From Azospirillum brasilense (GTDB lineage Bacteria > Pseudomonadota > Alphaproteobacteria > Azospirillales > Azospirillaceae): DNA of 64,000 nt. The stretch is taken from contig NZ_CP059452.1 of the NCBI RefSeq assembly GCF_022023855.1, positions 613,501-677,500 on the forward strand, in the 5' to 3' direction. The position numbers were made by a program, and so were the translations under genes. A model generated the notes under the pieces. The model was given only the letters and a program-made list of their open reading frames with translations. It ran no database searches and was not told the origin of the DNA. Each line of letters opens with the position of its first letter. The first letter of the stretch is position 1. Below are positions 49,937 through 58,922 of the stretch, one piece after another.

Positions 49937-50620
49937 TCAGGAAGCGCGCCGATAGGTCCAGATGAAGCTGCCGTTGTGGCCGCACCAGTAGCCGCTGGCG
50001 GCGCGGTTGGGCTCCAGGTCGGGGATGATGACCTCGCCGTCCTCCTCGGCGACCAAGATCAGGCCGCCGCCCTCCGCGTCCGGTGTGCCGACCGTCAGCC
50101 GTCCCTGGTCGTCCAGCCGCCCGATGCCGGAAAAGTCGCACACCCAGCGTCCCGCCGTGGGGTCGGCGCCGCTGACGCTGACGGCGATGGTCCCGTTGCG
50201 CAGGGCGATGGCGGCGATACCTATGAACCCCTCATGGTCGAAGTGGCCAACATAGCGACCGACGGGCGACGGCGGTGTGGCCGGATCGGTGCGGAAGGAC
50301 AGGACCACCACCCGCCCGTCATAAGCGCGGCGCAGGCAGGCCATGTCGGCGCCGCAGGAGTCGCGCTCGCGCAGCCACGCCCGCTGGTCGGCCCTCACGG
50401 CGGCGCCGGCGGTGCCCTCCTCCGGGCTGGCGCCCGACAGCCGTTCCAGGGCGGCGCGGTAGGTCGCGGCCAGCCGCTCGTCCAGAGCGGAGAGCGCCGG
50501 ATCGGCGCAGATGGCCTTTTCCGTCGGGGTGGCGGCCTTGGAGCAGGGAAAGCCCGCCGCTGCGGCGGTGGCGGTCGGCAGCGCCAGGAGAGCAAGGGCG
50601 AGCAGCGCTGGGCGAAGCAT
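49937..50620 (-). CDS. Exported LprI-domain (DUF1311) protein
   Basis: The 227-residue protein has a Sec signal (LRPALLALALLALPTATAAAA), then the LprI-type module FPCSKAATPTEKAICADPALSALDERLAATYRAAL with its conserved cysteines and DxxLSALD, ending at CGADMACLRRAY. This domain is named after a mycobacterial lysozyme inhibitor, but its role in Proteobacteria is mostly unknown. The C-terminal 120 residues form a beta-rich domain (VGRYVGHFDHEGFIGIAAIALRNGTIAVSVSG ... YWCGHNGSFIWTYRRAS) that I do not recognise. A second LprI-domain protein is encoded at 62290-62901. It stands alone, facing away from the region of phased palindromes. Confidence 0.75.
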   Translation of the reverse strand: MLRPALLALALLALPTATAAAAGFPCSKAATPTEKAICADPALSALDERLAATYRAALERLSGASPEEGTAGAAVRADQRAWLRERDSCGADMACLRRAYDGRVVVLSFRTDPATPPSPVGRYVGHFDHEGFIGIAAIALRNGTIAVSVSGADPTAGRWVCDFSGIGRLDDQGRLTVGTPDAEGGGLILVAEEDGEVIIPDLEPNRAASGYWCGHNGSFIWTYRRAS

Positions 50621-51081
50621 GCGGGTTCCCCTTCGACGGAATCCCCTTCCTTCGAGGGGCGGGTCTCGACTCTGCCGCAGCGGTGGAGCGCGGTCAACCC
50701 GTCCTCGGCGATCATCCAGTCCGGTGCGTTCCTGTCAGGTCGCGAAGGCAGGAAATCCGCGCTTCGCAGCGCTGTTGAAGTCTCTACTGTCGCAGCGCTG
50801 CGATGAAGTCTTTTAACAGCGCTGCGAAGACTTGTGTTGTTGAGTGATGATGCTCCCTTTTATTCTTGGTTGTGCGCTGCATCATAGTAATGGAAGCCAT
50901 GCGTTATCGGCGCGTCGTCTTTCAGGGTGGTGGTGTCAATATATCCAGGCAGGCAGCACCGCCCCTCCGCCGGCATCGCGCAGGCCCCTTCCACGGCCAG
51001 CCGCCGACCCCGGCGCCCGAGCGGCACCGCCAGAGACATTCCCATCGAACCGCGGCCCTCGATGCCGCCATGAGGACAGCC
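50621..51081. other. Intergenic region with phased palindromes
   Basis: No gene is supported in this 461-bp stretch. Positions 50762-50829 hold three AGCGCT-centred symmetrical elements, described separately. Positions 50830-50900 are comparatively AT-rich and could hold a promoter for the small gene at 51082. Confidence 0.5.
50762..50829. repeat. Three AGCGCT-centred palindromes, 24-26 bp apart
   Basis: CTTCGCAGCGCTGTT (50762-50776) and AACAGCGCTGCGAAG (50815-50829) are perfect 15-base inverted arms. Between them lies a 14-bp palindrome TCGCAGCGCTGCGA (50790-50803). The AGCGCT centres start at 50768, 50794 and 50818. The three sites could bind a protein cooperatively, or the outer arms could form a large stem. 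Confidence 0.75.
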
Positions 51082-51252
51082 ATGAACGCCGACAACTTTG
51101 CGAACCCCCTGTCGTCTACGGAACTGCGCAACATCCGCCGCCAAGCGGAAGCCCTGCGGGCCGCCTACCTGCGCAGCCTGTTCCGCCGTCTGGCTGCGGC
51201 CTTCAGCCGTCCGGGCGCTGCGACCAACGGCGGTCTGACCGCCGCCCGCTGA
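51082..51252 (+). CDS. Small basic helical protein (RSP_7527-like)
   Basis: The 56-residue protein has a central amphipathic helix SSTELRNIRRQAEALRAAYLRSLFRRLAAAF. The pattern 'IxRxAxxLRAxxxRxLFRxL' is that of small alphaproteobacterial proteins related to RSP_7527 and DUF1127-neighbour families; their function is unknown, possibly stress-linked. AGGA sits six bases before the ATG at 51082; an ATG four codons upstream (51070) is an alternative. A strong terminator follows its stop codon, which supports a real transcript. Confidence 0.55.
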   Translation: MNADNFANPLSSTELRNIRRQAEALRAAYLRSLFRRLAAAFSRPGAATNGGLTAAR

Positions 51253-51281
51253 GGCGCACCCGACACCACAGGTCCCCTGCA

Positions 51282-51311
51282 CGCGGCCGGACGGTCCGGC
51301 CGCGACTTTTT
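51282..51311 (+). terminator. Rho-independent terminator
   Basis: A 10-bp perfect stem CGCGGCCGGA (51282-51291) and its complement (51295-51304) enclose a three-base loop and are followed by ACTTTTT. It lies 30 bases after the small-protein stop. Confidence 0.85.
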
Positions 51312-51408
51312 CGCCCTGATGCATCCAATTTTAGCAAGATTCGTTAAGATCTTGCCGTGTATCATTTTCTAATGATACCCGAAATGGTGATTCGAGACGG
51401 GCGCAAAA

Positions 51409-52476
51409 ATGCAGGTTGTAATCGTCGATGACGATCCTTCCACGCTGTTCATCACCAGCGCGGTCATCCGGCGGATCGACGACGCGGAGCCCGTCGGCAT
51501 GGGCAGTCCGCTGGAGGCTCTGGATTGGCTGGCCGCTAACACGCCCGACCTGATCCTGATCGACCATGTCATGCCGGACCTCGACGGCATGGACGTGCTG
51601 GAGCGCATCCGCGCCCAGCGGCATCTCGCCGACGTTCCGGTGGTGATGATCACCGCCGACACGTCGGTGAAGCTGCGGGTGGCCGCCCTTGAAAGCGGCT
51701 GCACCGATTTCCTGACCAAACCCATCATCGTGCCGGAGCTGCTCGCCCGTGCGCAGAACCTTCTGCGCCTGCGGCTGGGCCAGCGGATGATGCGCGATCA
51801 GGCCGCCGTCCTGCGCAGCCGGGTGGAGGAAGCGACTGCCCAGCTCCGCCAGCAGGCGCAGGAACTGGTGGCCCGCCTCGCCCGTGCCGCCGAGTACCGC
51901 GATCCGGAAACCGGCCTGCACATCGAACGGATGGCCAACTACTCGCGCGTCATCGCCGAAAGGCTCGGGCTCGACCCGAATGACTGCGCCCGGCTGGCCG
52001 AGGCCGCGCCGATGCACGACATCGGCAAGATCGGCATTCCCGACGCCATCCTGCTGAAGCCCGGCCGGCTGACCGGCAGCGAAATGCGGGTGATGCGCGA
52101 GCATCCGGCGATCGGCCACGCCGTTCTCCAGGGCAGCGAGCATCCGCTCATCTGCGAGGCCGCGGAGATCGCGCTCGGCCATCACGAGAAGTACGACGGC
52201 ACCGGCTACCCCAAGGGCCTGCGGGGGGAGGAGATTCCGCTGGCCTGTCGCATCGTCGCCATCGCCGACGTGTTCGACGCGCTGACCACCGCCCGCCCTT
52301 ACAAGACGCCCTGGCCGCTCGACACCGCGAAGGCCTACATCGTCGAGCACAGCGGCACCCATTTCGACCCGGCCTGCGTCGACGCCTTCCTGCGCGCCTG
52401 GACGTCCATCCTCGCCATCCACGACGCCCATCCCGACCCGGATTTCACCGGGACGGACGGCGCCGCGTTCCGCTAG
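51409..52476 (+). CDS. Response regulator with HD-GYP c-di-GMP phosphodiesterase domain
   Basis: The 355-residue protein has a receiver domain at 1-120 with acidic pocket VDDD (residues 7-9), phospho-acceptor Asp52 in LIDHVMPDLDG and Lys104 in FLTKP. A coiled-coil linker follows at about 125-160. The HD-GYP domain from about 165 has the metal-binding HD at His203-Asp204 (MHDIGKIG), HHEKYDGTGYPKGL with GYP at 266-268, and IADVFDALTT. It should linearise c-di-GMP to pGpG or GMP when phosphorylated. The hybrid kinase encoded 13 bases downstream is the obvious partner. The start has only a weak ribosome site. Confidence 0.93.
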   Translation: MQVVIVDDDPSTLFITSAVIRRIDDAEPVGMGSPLEALDWLAANTPDLILIDHVMPDLDGMDVLERIRAQRHLADVPVVMITADTSVKLRVAALESGCTDFLTKPIIVPELLARAQNLLRLRLGQRMMRDQAAVLRSRVEEATAQLRQQAQELVARLARAAEYRDPETGLHIERMANYSRVIAERLGLDPNDCARLAEAAPMHDIGKIGIPDAILLKPGRLTGSEMRVMREHPAIGHAVLQGSEHPLICEAAEIALGHHEKYDGTGYPKGLRGEEIPLACRIVAIADVFDALTTARPYKTPWPLDTAKAYIVEHSGTHFDPACVDAFLRAWTSILAIHDAHPDPDFTGTDGAAFR

Positions 52477-52489
52477 ACGGGAGGGCGCG

Positions 52490-55400
52490 ATGCCGGACAC
52501 AGCCGTTTCCCTTCCCCTGCCCGAGCACGGCCACCGCGCCTACGCGTTCCGGTCCAAGGCGCTGGTCTCCGGGGTGTGGATGGCCACGCTCCTGCTGACC
52601 GCGGCGGCCTGGACCGCGGCTTTCTACCTGACGGAGCGCGACCAGCGCGACGCGCTCCAGCGGGCCGAGCGCGACACCGGCAACCTGGCGCACATCATCG
52701 CGGAACAGACCACACGGGCCATCGCCGGGACCGACCGCATCCTGTCCTTCATCGGCTATGATCTGTACCGACTGGGCAGCCAGAGCCCGCTGCTGCGCGA
52801 CGTGATGCGGAATGCGACGCTGGATTCGGACCTGCTGCTCCAGCTCGCCTACGCGGATGGCAAAGGCGACCTGATCCAGACCAGCGTGGACAACGCCCCG
52901 GCCCGGGTGAATCTGGCCGACCGCGAGCATTTCCGCGTGCACAAGGAGGGCACGGTCGACGGGCTGTTCATCAGCCGGCCGGTCTTCGGGCGGGCGTCGG
53001 GCAAATGGTCGATCCAGCTCAGCCGCAAGGTCGACGCCCCGGACGGTGGGTTCGGCGGGATGATCGTCGCCTCGCTCGATCCCTTCTATTTCGGGCGCAC
53101 CTTCGACAATCTGGATGTCGGCCATGACGGAGTCATCTCCATCATCGGCCGCGACGGCATCCTGCGCGCGCGCAGCGTCATGGACGACCGCATCATCGGA
53201 TTGGCTCTCGGCATGTCGCCGATCCTCCGGCAGGCGCAGGAAAAGACGCAAGGCTTCCTGCGTTCGGTCAGTCCCGTCGACGGGGTGGCCCGCCTGACCA
53301 GCTTCCGCAGCCTTCCGCACTACCCGCTGATCGTCAGCGCGGGCTTCGGCGAGGCGGAGTTCATGGCCGAAACCTGGGCGCGGCAGCGCGCCTACTCCGT
53401 CGGGGCCAGCCTGACCACCGCCCTGCTGTTCGTCCTGGCCGCGTTGGTGACGTGGCAGAGCCGCGCCCAGGAGCGATCCCATGCCACGCTGGACGAGGCG
53501 GCGCGGCATCTGCGCGCCAGCAAGACGAAGCTGCGCGACATCGCGGAGACGGCGTCCGACTGGTTCTGGGAGATGGACGCCGATCTGTGCTTTGCCGGCG
53601 TGTCCGGCGCCTACGCCGGCTCGATCCGCGATCCGGAGCTGTACCGCGGTCGGCGCTGCGAGGACATCGCCCAGCGCGAAGCCGGCGACGGCGTCCATTG
53701 GGAGGAACACCGCCGCACCCTGGAGGACCGGCAGCCCTTCCGCGATTTCGAATTCGCGGTCCGCGGACCGGACGGCGACACCCGCATCTGGTCGCTCAGC
53801 GGCAAGCCCGTCTTCGACGACCAGGGCGCCTTCGCCGGTTACCGCGGCTCCGGCTCCGACGTGACGGAACGGCGGCGGGCGGAACGGTCGCTGAGCGACA
53901 GCGAGCGGCGCTACCGCGCCATGTTCGCCGCGGTCGGCCAGCCCATCGTCGTCACCGACCAGAACGCCGTGATCACCGGCTTCAACCCGGCGGCGGAATC
54001 CCTCTTCGGCTTCCGGGAGGCGGAGATGATCGGGCGGAACGTCAGCGCCCTGATGCCGGACGGGCACGCCGGCAACCATGACCGCCTGTTCCGGGATTAC
54101 CAGTCCAGCGGCCGCGGCAGCCCGAGCGGCATGATCCGCGAGGTGCCGGTCCGGCGCGCCGACGGCACGCTGTTGCCAACCGAGATCGCCCTGTCGAGCT
54201 GGCGCGGCGGCGGGCGGGAGCATTTCATCGGCGTCTTCCACGACCTGTCCAAGGCCAAGCAGATCGAGGCCGACCTGCGCCGCGCCCGCGACAGCGCCGA
54301 ACACGCCAACCGGATGAAGAGCGAGTTCCTGGCGACCATCAGCCACGAGATCCGCACGCCGATGAACGGCGTCCTGGGCACGCTGACCCTGCTGGACGAC
54401 GACGGGCTGAAACCGGAGGAGCGGCGTCTGGCCGGCGTCGCCCGCCGTTCGGCGGAAAGCCTGCTGCGGCTGCTCGACGACATCCTGGACTTCTCAAAGC
54501 TGGAGGCCGGGCGGATCGCCATCGAGGAGGAGACCTGCGCGCCCGCCGACCTCGCGGAGGCGGTGATGGCGGTGTTCAATCCGTCGGCGACGGACAAGGG
54601 GCTGACCCTGTCCTGCCATATGCTGCCTGGCGTGCCGGAGGCGGTGGTCACCGATCCGGCCCGCCTGCGGCAGATCCTGTTCAATCTGGTCGGCAACGCA
54701 GTGAAGTTCACCGGTACCGGCCATGTGGCCGTGCGCGCCCGCCGCGGCGCCGACCTGCCGGACGGGCGCTTCCTCCTGGAGTTCGAGGTGGAGGACAGCG
54801 GCATCGGCATCGCCGCCGAGTCCATCCCGTCGCTGTTCGACCGCTTCACCCAGGCCGACAGCTCCATCACCCGCCGCTACGGTGGCACCGGTCTGGGGCT
54901 GGCGATCTGCAAGGAACTGTGCGGGCTGCTCGGCGGGACGATTTCCGTCTCCAGCGTGCCGGGCAAGGGAAGCCTGTTCCAATTCTCGGTCGCCTGCGCG
55001 CTGGGCGATCCGGCGGCGCTGCGCCACGCCGCGGAGGCGCCGCCGGCCGCCCCCCTGCCCCCTTTGCGGGTCCTGGCGGTGGACGACAACGCGGTGAACC
55101 GCGACATCGTGCGCGGGTTGCTGGTGCGCGGCGGGCACAGCGTTGTCACCGCCATGGATGGGGACGAGGCGGTCCGCAGCGTGGAGCGGGCGGAGGAGCC
55201 CTTCGACGTGGTTCTGATGGACATCCAGATGCCGGGAATGGACGGGCTGACCGCCACCCGCCTGATCCGCGCCTTGCCGGCGCCGCGCAACGGGGTGCCG
55301 GTGATCGCGCTGACCGCCCACGCCTCGGGCAGTTCGCTTCCGGAATGCATGGCGTCGGGCATGAACGGGTTCGTGCCGAAGCCCTTGCGTTCGGCGGCGC

Positions 55401-55810
55401 TCGACGCGGCGATCCGCGCGGTCATCGACAGTTCGGCTGACAAGGCGGTTGACGAGCCGGTTGACGAGGCGGTCCGGGAAAGCGCTCCGGTGGCGGAGTT
55501 GCTGGACCGAGAACAGGTGGACAGCGTTGCCGAGGCACTCGGTCCGGAGTTCTGGCCCGAGGCCTTGGAGGGCTTTTCCCGCACCGCGCGGGAGCAGGTG
55601 GCGCAGATCAGCGCCGCCCTGGCCGCCGGTGACGAGCACCGCCGCGCCGCCCACACGCTCAAGGGGCTGTCCTGGAACATGGGGGCGAAGCGGCTGGGCG
55701 ACCTTGCGCTGGCGCTGGAAAAAGCCCCGCCCGACGAGGCCCTGGCCCTGGCCGGAAGCCTGGAAGGCGTGCTAAAGGACAGCGTCGAGGCATTGTCCGG
55801 ACCCTTGTGA
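52490..55810 (+). CDS. Hybrid sensor histidine kinase (Cache, PAS, REC, HPt)
   Basis: This is a 1,106-residue membrane kinase. TM1 is at about 25-48, then a periplasmic double-Cache domain (about 50-300; FRVHKEGTVDGLFISRPVFGRASGKWSIQLSRK). TM2 is near 303-325, with two PAS domains at about 345-465 and 470-590. HisKA carries the phospho-accepting His619 in SHEIRTPMNGVLG, and HATPase has NLVGNAVKF, DSGIGI and GGTGLGLAI. A receiver domain with Asp911 in LMDIQMPGMDG and a C-terminal HPt with His1055 in HTLKGLSWNMG complete a four-step phosphorelay. The output is probably the upstream HD-GYP regulator, which shares the transcript. GGAGGG lies upstream of the ATG. Confidence 0.93.
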   Translation: MPDTAVSLPLPEHGHRAYAFRSKALVSGVWMATLLLTAAAWTAAFYLTERDQRDALQRAERDTGNLAHIIAEQTTRAIAGTDRILSFIGYDLYRLGSQSPLLRDVMRNATLDSDLLLQLAYADGKGDLIQTSVDNAPARVNLADREHFRVHKEGTVDGLFISRPVFGRASGKWSIQLSRKVDAPDGGFGGMIVASLDPFYFGRTFDNLDVGHDGVISIIGRDGILRARSVMDDRIIGLALGMSPILRQAQEKTQGFLRSVSPVDGVARLTSFRSLPHYPLIVSAGFGEAEFMAETWARQRAYSVGASLTTALLFVLAALVTWQSRAQERSHATLDEAARHLRASKTKLRDIAETASDWFWEMDADLCFAGVSGAYAGSIRDPELYRGRRCEDIAQREAGDGVHWEEHRRTLEDRQPFRDFEFAVRGPDGDTRIWSLSGKPVFDDQGAFAGYRGSGSDVTERRRAERSLSDSERRYRAMFAAVGQPIVVTDQNAVITGFNPAAESLFGFREAEMIGRNVSALMPDGHAGNHDRLFRDYQSSGRGSPSGMIREVPVRRADGTLLPTEIALSSWRGGGREHFIGVFHDLSKAKQIEADLRRARDSAEHANRMKSEFLATISHEIRTPMNGVLGTLTLLDDDGLKPEERRLAGVARRSAESLLRLLDDILDFSKLEAGRIAIEEETCAPADLAEAVMAVFNPSATDKGLTLSCHMLPGVPEAVVTDPARLRQILFNLVGNAVKFTGTGHVAVRARRGADLPDGRFLLEFEVEDSGIGIAAESIPSLFDRFTQADSSITRRYGGTGLGLAICKELCGLLGGTISVSSVPGKGSLFQFSVACALGDPAALRHAAEAPPAAPLPPLRVLAVDDNAVNRDIVRGLLVRGGHSVVTAMDGDEAVRSVERAEEPFDVVLMDIQMPGMDGLTATRLIRALPAPRNGVPVIALTAHASGSSLPECMASGMNGFVPKPLRSAALDAAIRAVIDSSADKAVDEPVDEAVRESAPVAELLDREQVDSVAEALGPEFWPEALEGFSRTAREQVAQISAALAAGDEHRRAAHTLKGLSWNMGAKRLGDLALALEKAPPDEALALAGSLEGVLKDSVEALSGPL

Positions 55811-55846
55811 GGGTAAGGGCAGTGCCTCGGGCCTGTCCCGGCCTCG

Positions 55847-56743
55847 TCAGGAGGCAGGCATCTCGCCGGTCACCCAATAGTCCACACGCTGCTTGTTGTT
55901 GGCGATGTAGTTGTCGATCGCCTTCTCATAGGAGGTGGCGTCGGCCTCCAGCATGATTTTCTCCAGATCCTCCAGCGGCAGATACATCCGGGTCAGGAAC
56001 TCGGCGACCTTGGGGTGCTCCTGGTAGAAGTTCTTGCGGGCCATGACGTGGACGCGCTCCAGCCCGCCCAGCGAGCCCTTCGGGTCCTCCAGGTAGCGCA
56101 GCTTCCACTTGGCGAACATCCAGTGCGGGCTCCAGGCAGTGACGGCGATCCAGTCCTCGCGCCGATCGGCGCGGCCGAGCGCGGCGGTCATCGCGGCGCC
56201 GCTGGCTGAGACCAGCTCGTAGCCGTCGAGGCCGTAGTCCTTCAGCGCCTTCTCCGACGCCTGCATCAGGCCCGAGCCGGGATCGATGCCCTGGATCTTG
56301 CCCTTCAGCTTCTCGCGGATTTCCGGCTTGGCGAGGTCGGCGATGGTCTTCACCTGATCTTCCGGCACATAGTCCGGCACGGCCCAGCCCAGGCGGGCGC
56401 GGGTGTAGAGCATGCCCAGCGGCACGATGTCCTTGCCCACCTTGTCCAGATAGGAGGCGTGGGTGGTCGGCAGCCAGGACATCATCATGAAGTCGAGGTC
56501 GCCCTTGGCGAGCCCCTGATACTGCAGGCCGATGTCGGCAAGCACCAGCTCGACCGGCTGATCCAGTCGTTCCTGGATGAGGCGCTGGGCGAGCTTGGTC
56601 ACCGCCTCGGCGTCGGACCAGGCGGTCCAGCCGATGCGGACCGGCTTCCTGTCCTCGGCAGCGAGGCTCGCGGAGGACAGGGCGGTGCTGCCGATCACGG
56701 CGGCGACGCCGAGGGCCATCATCTTCAGAAACGTGCGTCTCAT
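55847..56743 (-). CDS. proX: Glycine-betaine ABC transporter substrate-binding protein
   Basis: The 298-residue protein has a signal peptide (MMALGVAAVIGSTALSSASLAA). The mature part matches the OpuAC/ProX family: RKPVRIGWTAWSDAEAVTKLAQRLIQERLDQPVELVLADIGLQYQGLAKGDLDFMMMSWLPTTHASYLDKVG, where the Trp residues form the aromatic cage for quaternary ammonium ligands, and ending NNKQRVDYWVTGEMPAS. AAAGGA upstream favours the ATG at 56743; an earlier frame start at 56788 adds 15 residues before the signal. It is the third gene of a leftward proV-proW-proX operon, 41 bases after proW. Confidence 0.88.
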   Translation of the reverse strand: MRRTFLKMMALGVAAVIGSTALSSASLAAEDRKPVRIGWTAWSDAEAVTKLAQRLIQERLDQPVELVLADIGLQYQGLAKGDLDFMMMSWLPTTHASYLDKVGKDIVPLGMLYTRARLGWAVPDYVPEDQVKTIADLAKPEIREKLKGKIQGIDPGSGLMQASEKALKDYGLDGYELVSASGAAMTAALGRADRREDWIAVTAWSPHWMFAKWKLRYLEDPKGSLGGLERVHVMARKNFYQEHPKVAEFLTRMYLPLEDLEKIMLEADATSYEKAIDNYIANNKQRVDYWVTGEMPAS

Positions 56744-56784
56744 GCAAAAAATCCTTTGTTTTGTATGGTTTTGGGGATGGCGGT

Positions 56785-57723
56785 TCATCCCGCTTCCGTG
56801 ACTCCGTGCGTGGGAGACAGGTGCGTGTCGTCCCTCGGCTGCGCCGCGCGGCGGCGGCTCAGCAGGGAGCGCAAGGCGGATCGGGGAGAGCGTCCCCCCG
56901 CATCCGGGGTTCCGAAACTCTGGGTGATGCGGTCGAGCAGGATCGCCAGGATCACCACGGCCAGCCCGCCTTCAACGCCGAGGCCGATGTCCAGCCGCTG
57001 GATGCCGCGCAGCACCTCGTTGCCGACGCCGCCCGCCCCGATCATCGAGGCGATGACGACCATCGACAGCGACAGCATGATCGTCTGGTTGATGCCCGCC
57101 ATGATCGACGGCAGCGCGGTCGGCATCTGCACCTTGAAGAGGAGCTGACGCGGCGTGCAGCCGAAGGCGAGGCCGGCTTCGACCAGCTCGTGCGGGACCT
57201 GCCGAATGCCCAGGCTGGTCAGGCGGACGACCGGCGGCATGGCGAAGATGATCGTCGCGATGATCCCCGGCACCCGGCCCAGACCGAACAGCATGGCCGC
57301 CGGGATCAGATAGACGAAGGCCGGCATGGTCTGCATCAGGTCGAGCGCCGGACGCACCACCGTTTCCACCCGGTCGTTGCGCGCGGCGACGATGCCCAGC
57401 GGAACGCCGATGGTCAGGGCGATGGCGGTCGCCGTCAGCACCAGGGCCAGCGTGTCCACCGTCTGGTGCCACATGCCCAGCCCGGCGACGACCAGCAGCG
57501 AGGCTGCGGCGAACAGCGCGAAGCGCCAGCCATTCCGCCATAGACCGATCAGCACCACGATGGCGGCCAGCCCCACGCCGGGCAGCGAGGTCAGGGCGGC
57601 CTGGACGCCGTCGGCGACCGCGCCGACCACGAGGTCGATGCCGTCGAACAGCCATTGCGCGTGGTCCAGCAGGAACATCACGGCGGCGTCGGCCCAATCG
57701 CCGATGGGAAGCTTGAACTCCAT
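56785..57723 (-). CDS. proW: Glycine-betaine ABC transporter permease
   Basis: The 312-residue protein has a long N-terminal segment, then a binding-protein-dependent permease core with about six helices. The cytoplasmic EAA-type loop is present as GIRQVPHELVEAGLAFGCTPRQLLFKVQMPTALPSIMAGINQTIMLSLSMVVIASMIGAGGVG, the ATPase contact. It is the membrane subunit of an osmoprotectant importer. The ATG lies two bases after the proV stop codon, implying coupled translation. A basic, disordered C-terminal tail of about 35 residues (RRRAAQPRDDTHLSPTHG) is longer than usual. Confidence 0.9.
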   Translation of the reverse strand: MEFKLPIGDWADAAVMFLLDHAQWLFDGIDLVVGAVADGVQAALTSLPGVGLAAIVVLIGLWRNGWRFALFAAASLLVVAGLGMWHQTVDTLALVLTATAIALTIGVPLGIVAARNDRVETVVRPALDLMQTMPAFVYLIPAAMLFGLGRVPGIIATIIFAMPPVVRLTSLGIRQVPHELVEAGLAFGCTPRQLLFKVQMPTALPSIMAGINQTIMLSLSMVVIASMIGAGGVGNEVLRGIQRLDIGLGVEGGLAVVILAILLDRITQSFGTPDAGGRSPRSALRSLLSRRRAAQPRDDTHLSPTHGVTEAG

Positions 57724-57725
57724 GG

Positions 57726-58922
57726 TCAGCGCGTCCGTCCAAGGGTTTCCAGATAGGCGGTCTTGGAGATCGCCCCGACATAGGCGCCCTGCCCGTCCAC
57801 CACCGGCAGCGGGCACGGGGCCGACGCGATGCGCGGCAGCACCTCGTCCATCGGCAGGTCGACGGGAAGCGGCTCGATGCCCGGAAGCAGCGCCTCGTCC
57901 AGCGTGGCGGAGCCGTTGTGCCGCTCGATGGCGGAAACCAGAGTCTCCACCGATACCACGCCCTGGAAGCGGCGGCGCCCGTCCTGGACATAGCCGAACT
58001 CGCGGTCGCGCTCGCGCAGCTGGCGGACGGCGGCGCGCGGGCCTTCGCCGGTGTGGCGGATCAGCGTCACCTGATCGCGCCGGGCGATGTCGCCCGCCGT
58101 CAGGATCTTGGTGACGTCGATGTTGCGGAAGAAGGAGCGGACGTAGTCGTTGGCCGGCTGCTTCAGGATCTCGTCCGGGCGCCCGACCTGGATGATCTGG
58201 CCGCCTTCCATGATGGCCAGCCGGTCGCCGATGCGGATCGCCTCGTCCAGGTCGTGGCTGATGAAGACGATGGTGCGCTGCCGTTCGGCCTGAAGCCGCA
58301 GCAGCTCGTCCTGCATCTCCGTCCGGATCAGCGGATCGAGGGCCGAGAAGGCTTCGTCCATCAGCAGGACGGACGGCTCGTTGGCGAGCGCGCGGGCCAG
58401 CCCGACGCGCTGCTGCATGCCGCCCGACAGCTCCCGCGGGAAGCTCTCCGCGTAGGCGCCGAGGCCGACCGCGTCCAGCGCCTGCTGCGCCTTGTCGCGC
58501 CGCGCCTTCAGGCTTTCCCCGGCGATCTCCAGCCCGAATGCGGCGTTCTCCCACACCCGCAGGTGCGGCAGCAGGGCGAAGGACTGGAACACCATGCCGA
58601 GGTCGCGCCGCCGCAGCTCGGTCAGCTCGGCGCGCGACAGCTTGGTGATGTCCCGCCCGTCGATCCGGATTTCGCCCGCGGTCGGGTCGATCAGCCGGTT
58701 GAGCATGCGGACCAGCGTCGATTTGCCGGAGCCCGACAGGCCCATGATGACGAAGATTTCGCCGGCCTCGACCTCGAATGTGGCGTCGAGGACGCCGACG
58801 GTCTGGCCGGTGCGTTTGAAGATCTCTTCCTTGGAAAGACCCGCCTTCAGCAGGTCGAGCGCCTGACGTGGGTGGCGCCCGAAAATCCGGGTGACGCCGT
58901 TTACGGCAATTTTCGCGGTCAT
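57726..58922 (-). CDS. proV: Glycine-betaine ABC transporter ATP-binding protein with CBS domains
   Basis: The 398-residue protein has all ABC ATPase motifs: Walker A GLSGSGKST near residue 60, the Q-loop in the RRDLGMVFQSFALLPHL segment, signature LSGGMQQRVGLARAL, Walker B VLLMDEAFSALD, and switch His in FISHDLDEA. About residues 280-395 form a tandem CBS pair (FQGVVSVETLVSAIERHNGS; YVGAISKTAYLETLGR), the ionic-strength sensor of this class. The ATG at 58922 is preceded by GGAGG nine bases upstream; a frame from 59177 begins in unrelated sequence. It heads the operon. Confidence 0.93.
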   Translation of the reverse strand: MTAKIAVNGVTRIFGRHPRQALDLLKAGLSKEEIFKRTGQTVGVLDATFEVEAGEIFVIMGLSGSGKSTLVRMLNRLIDPTAGEIRIDGRDITKLSRAELTELRRRDLGMVFQSFALLPHLRVWENAAFGLEIAGESLKARRDKAQQALDAVGLGAYAESFPRELSGGMQQRVGLARALANEPSVLLMDEAFSALDPLIRTEMQDELLRLQAERQRTIVFISHDLDEAIRIGDRLAIMEGGQIIQVGRPDEILKQPANDYVRSFFRNIDVTKILTAGDIARRDQVTLIRHTGEGPRAAVRQLRERDREFGYVQDGRRRFQGVVSVETLVSAIERHNGSATLDEALLPGIEPLPVDLPMDEVLPRIASAPCPLPVVDGQGAYVGAISKTAYLETLGRTR

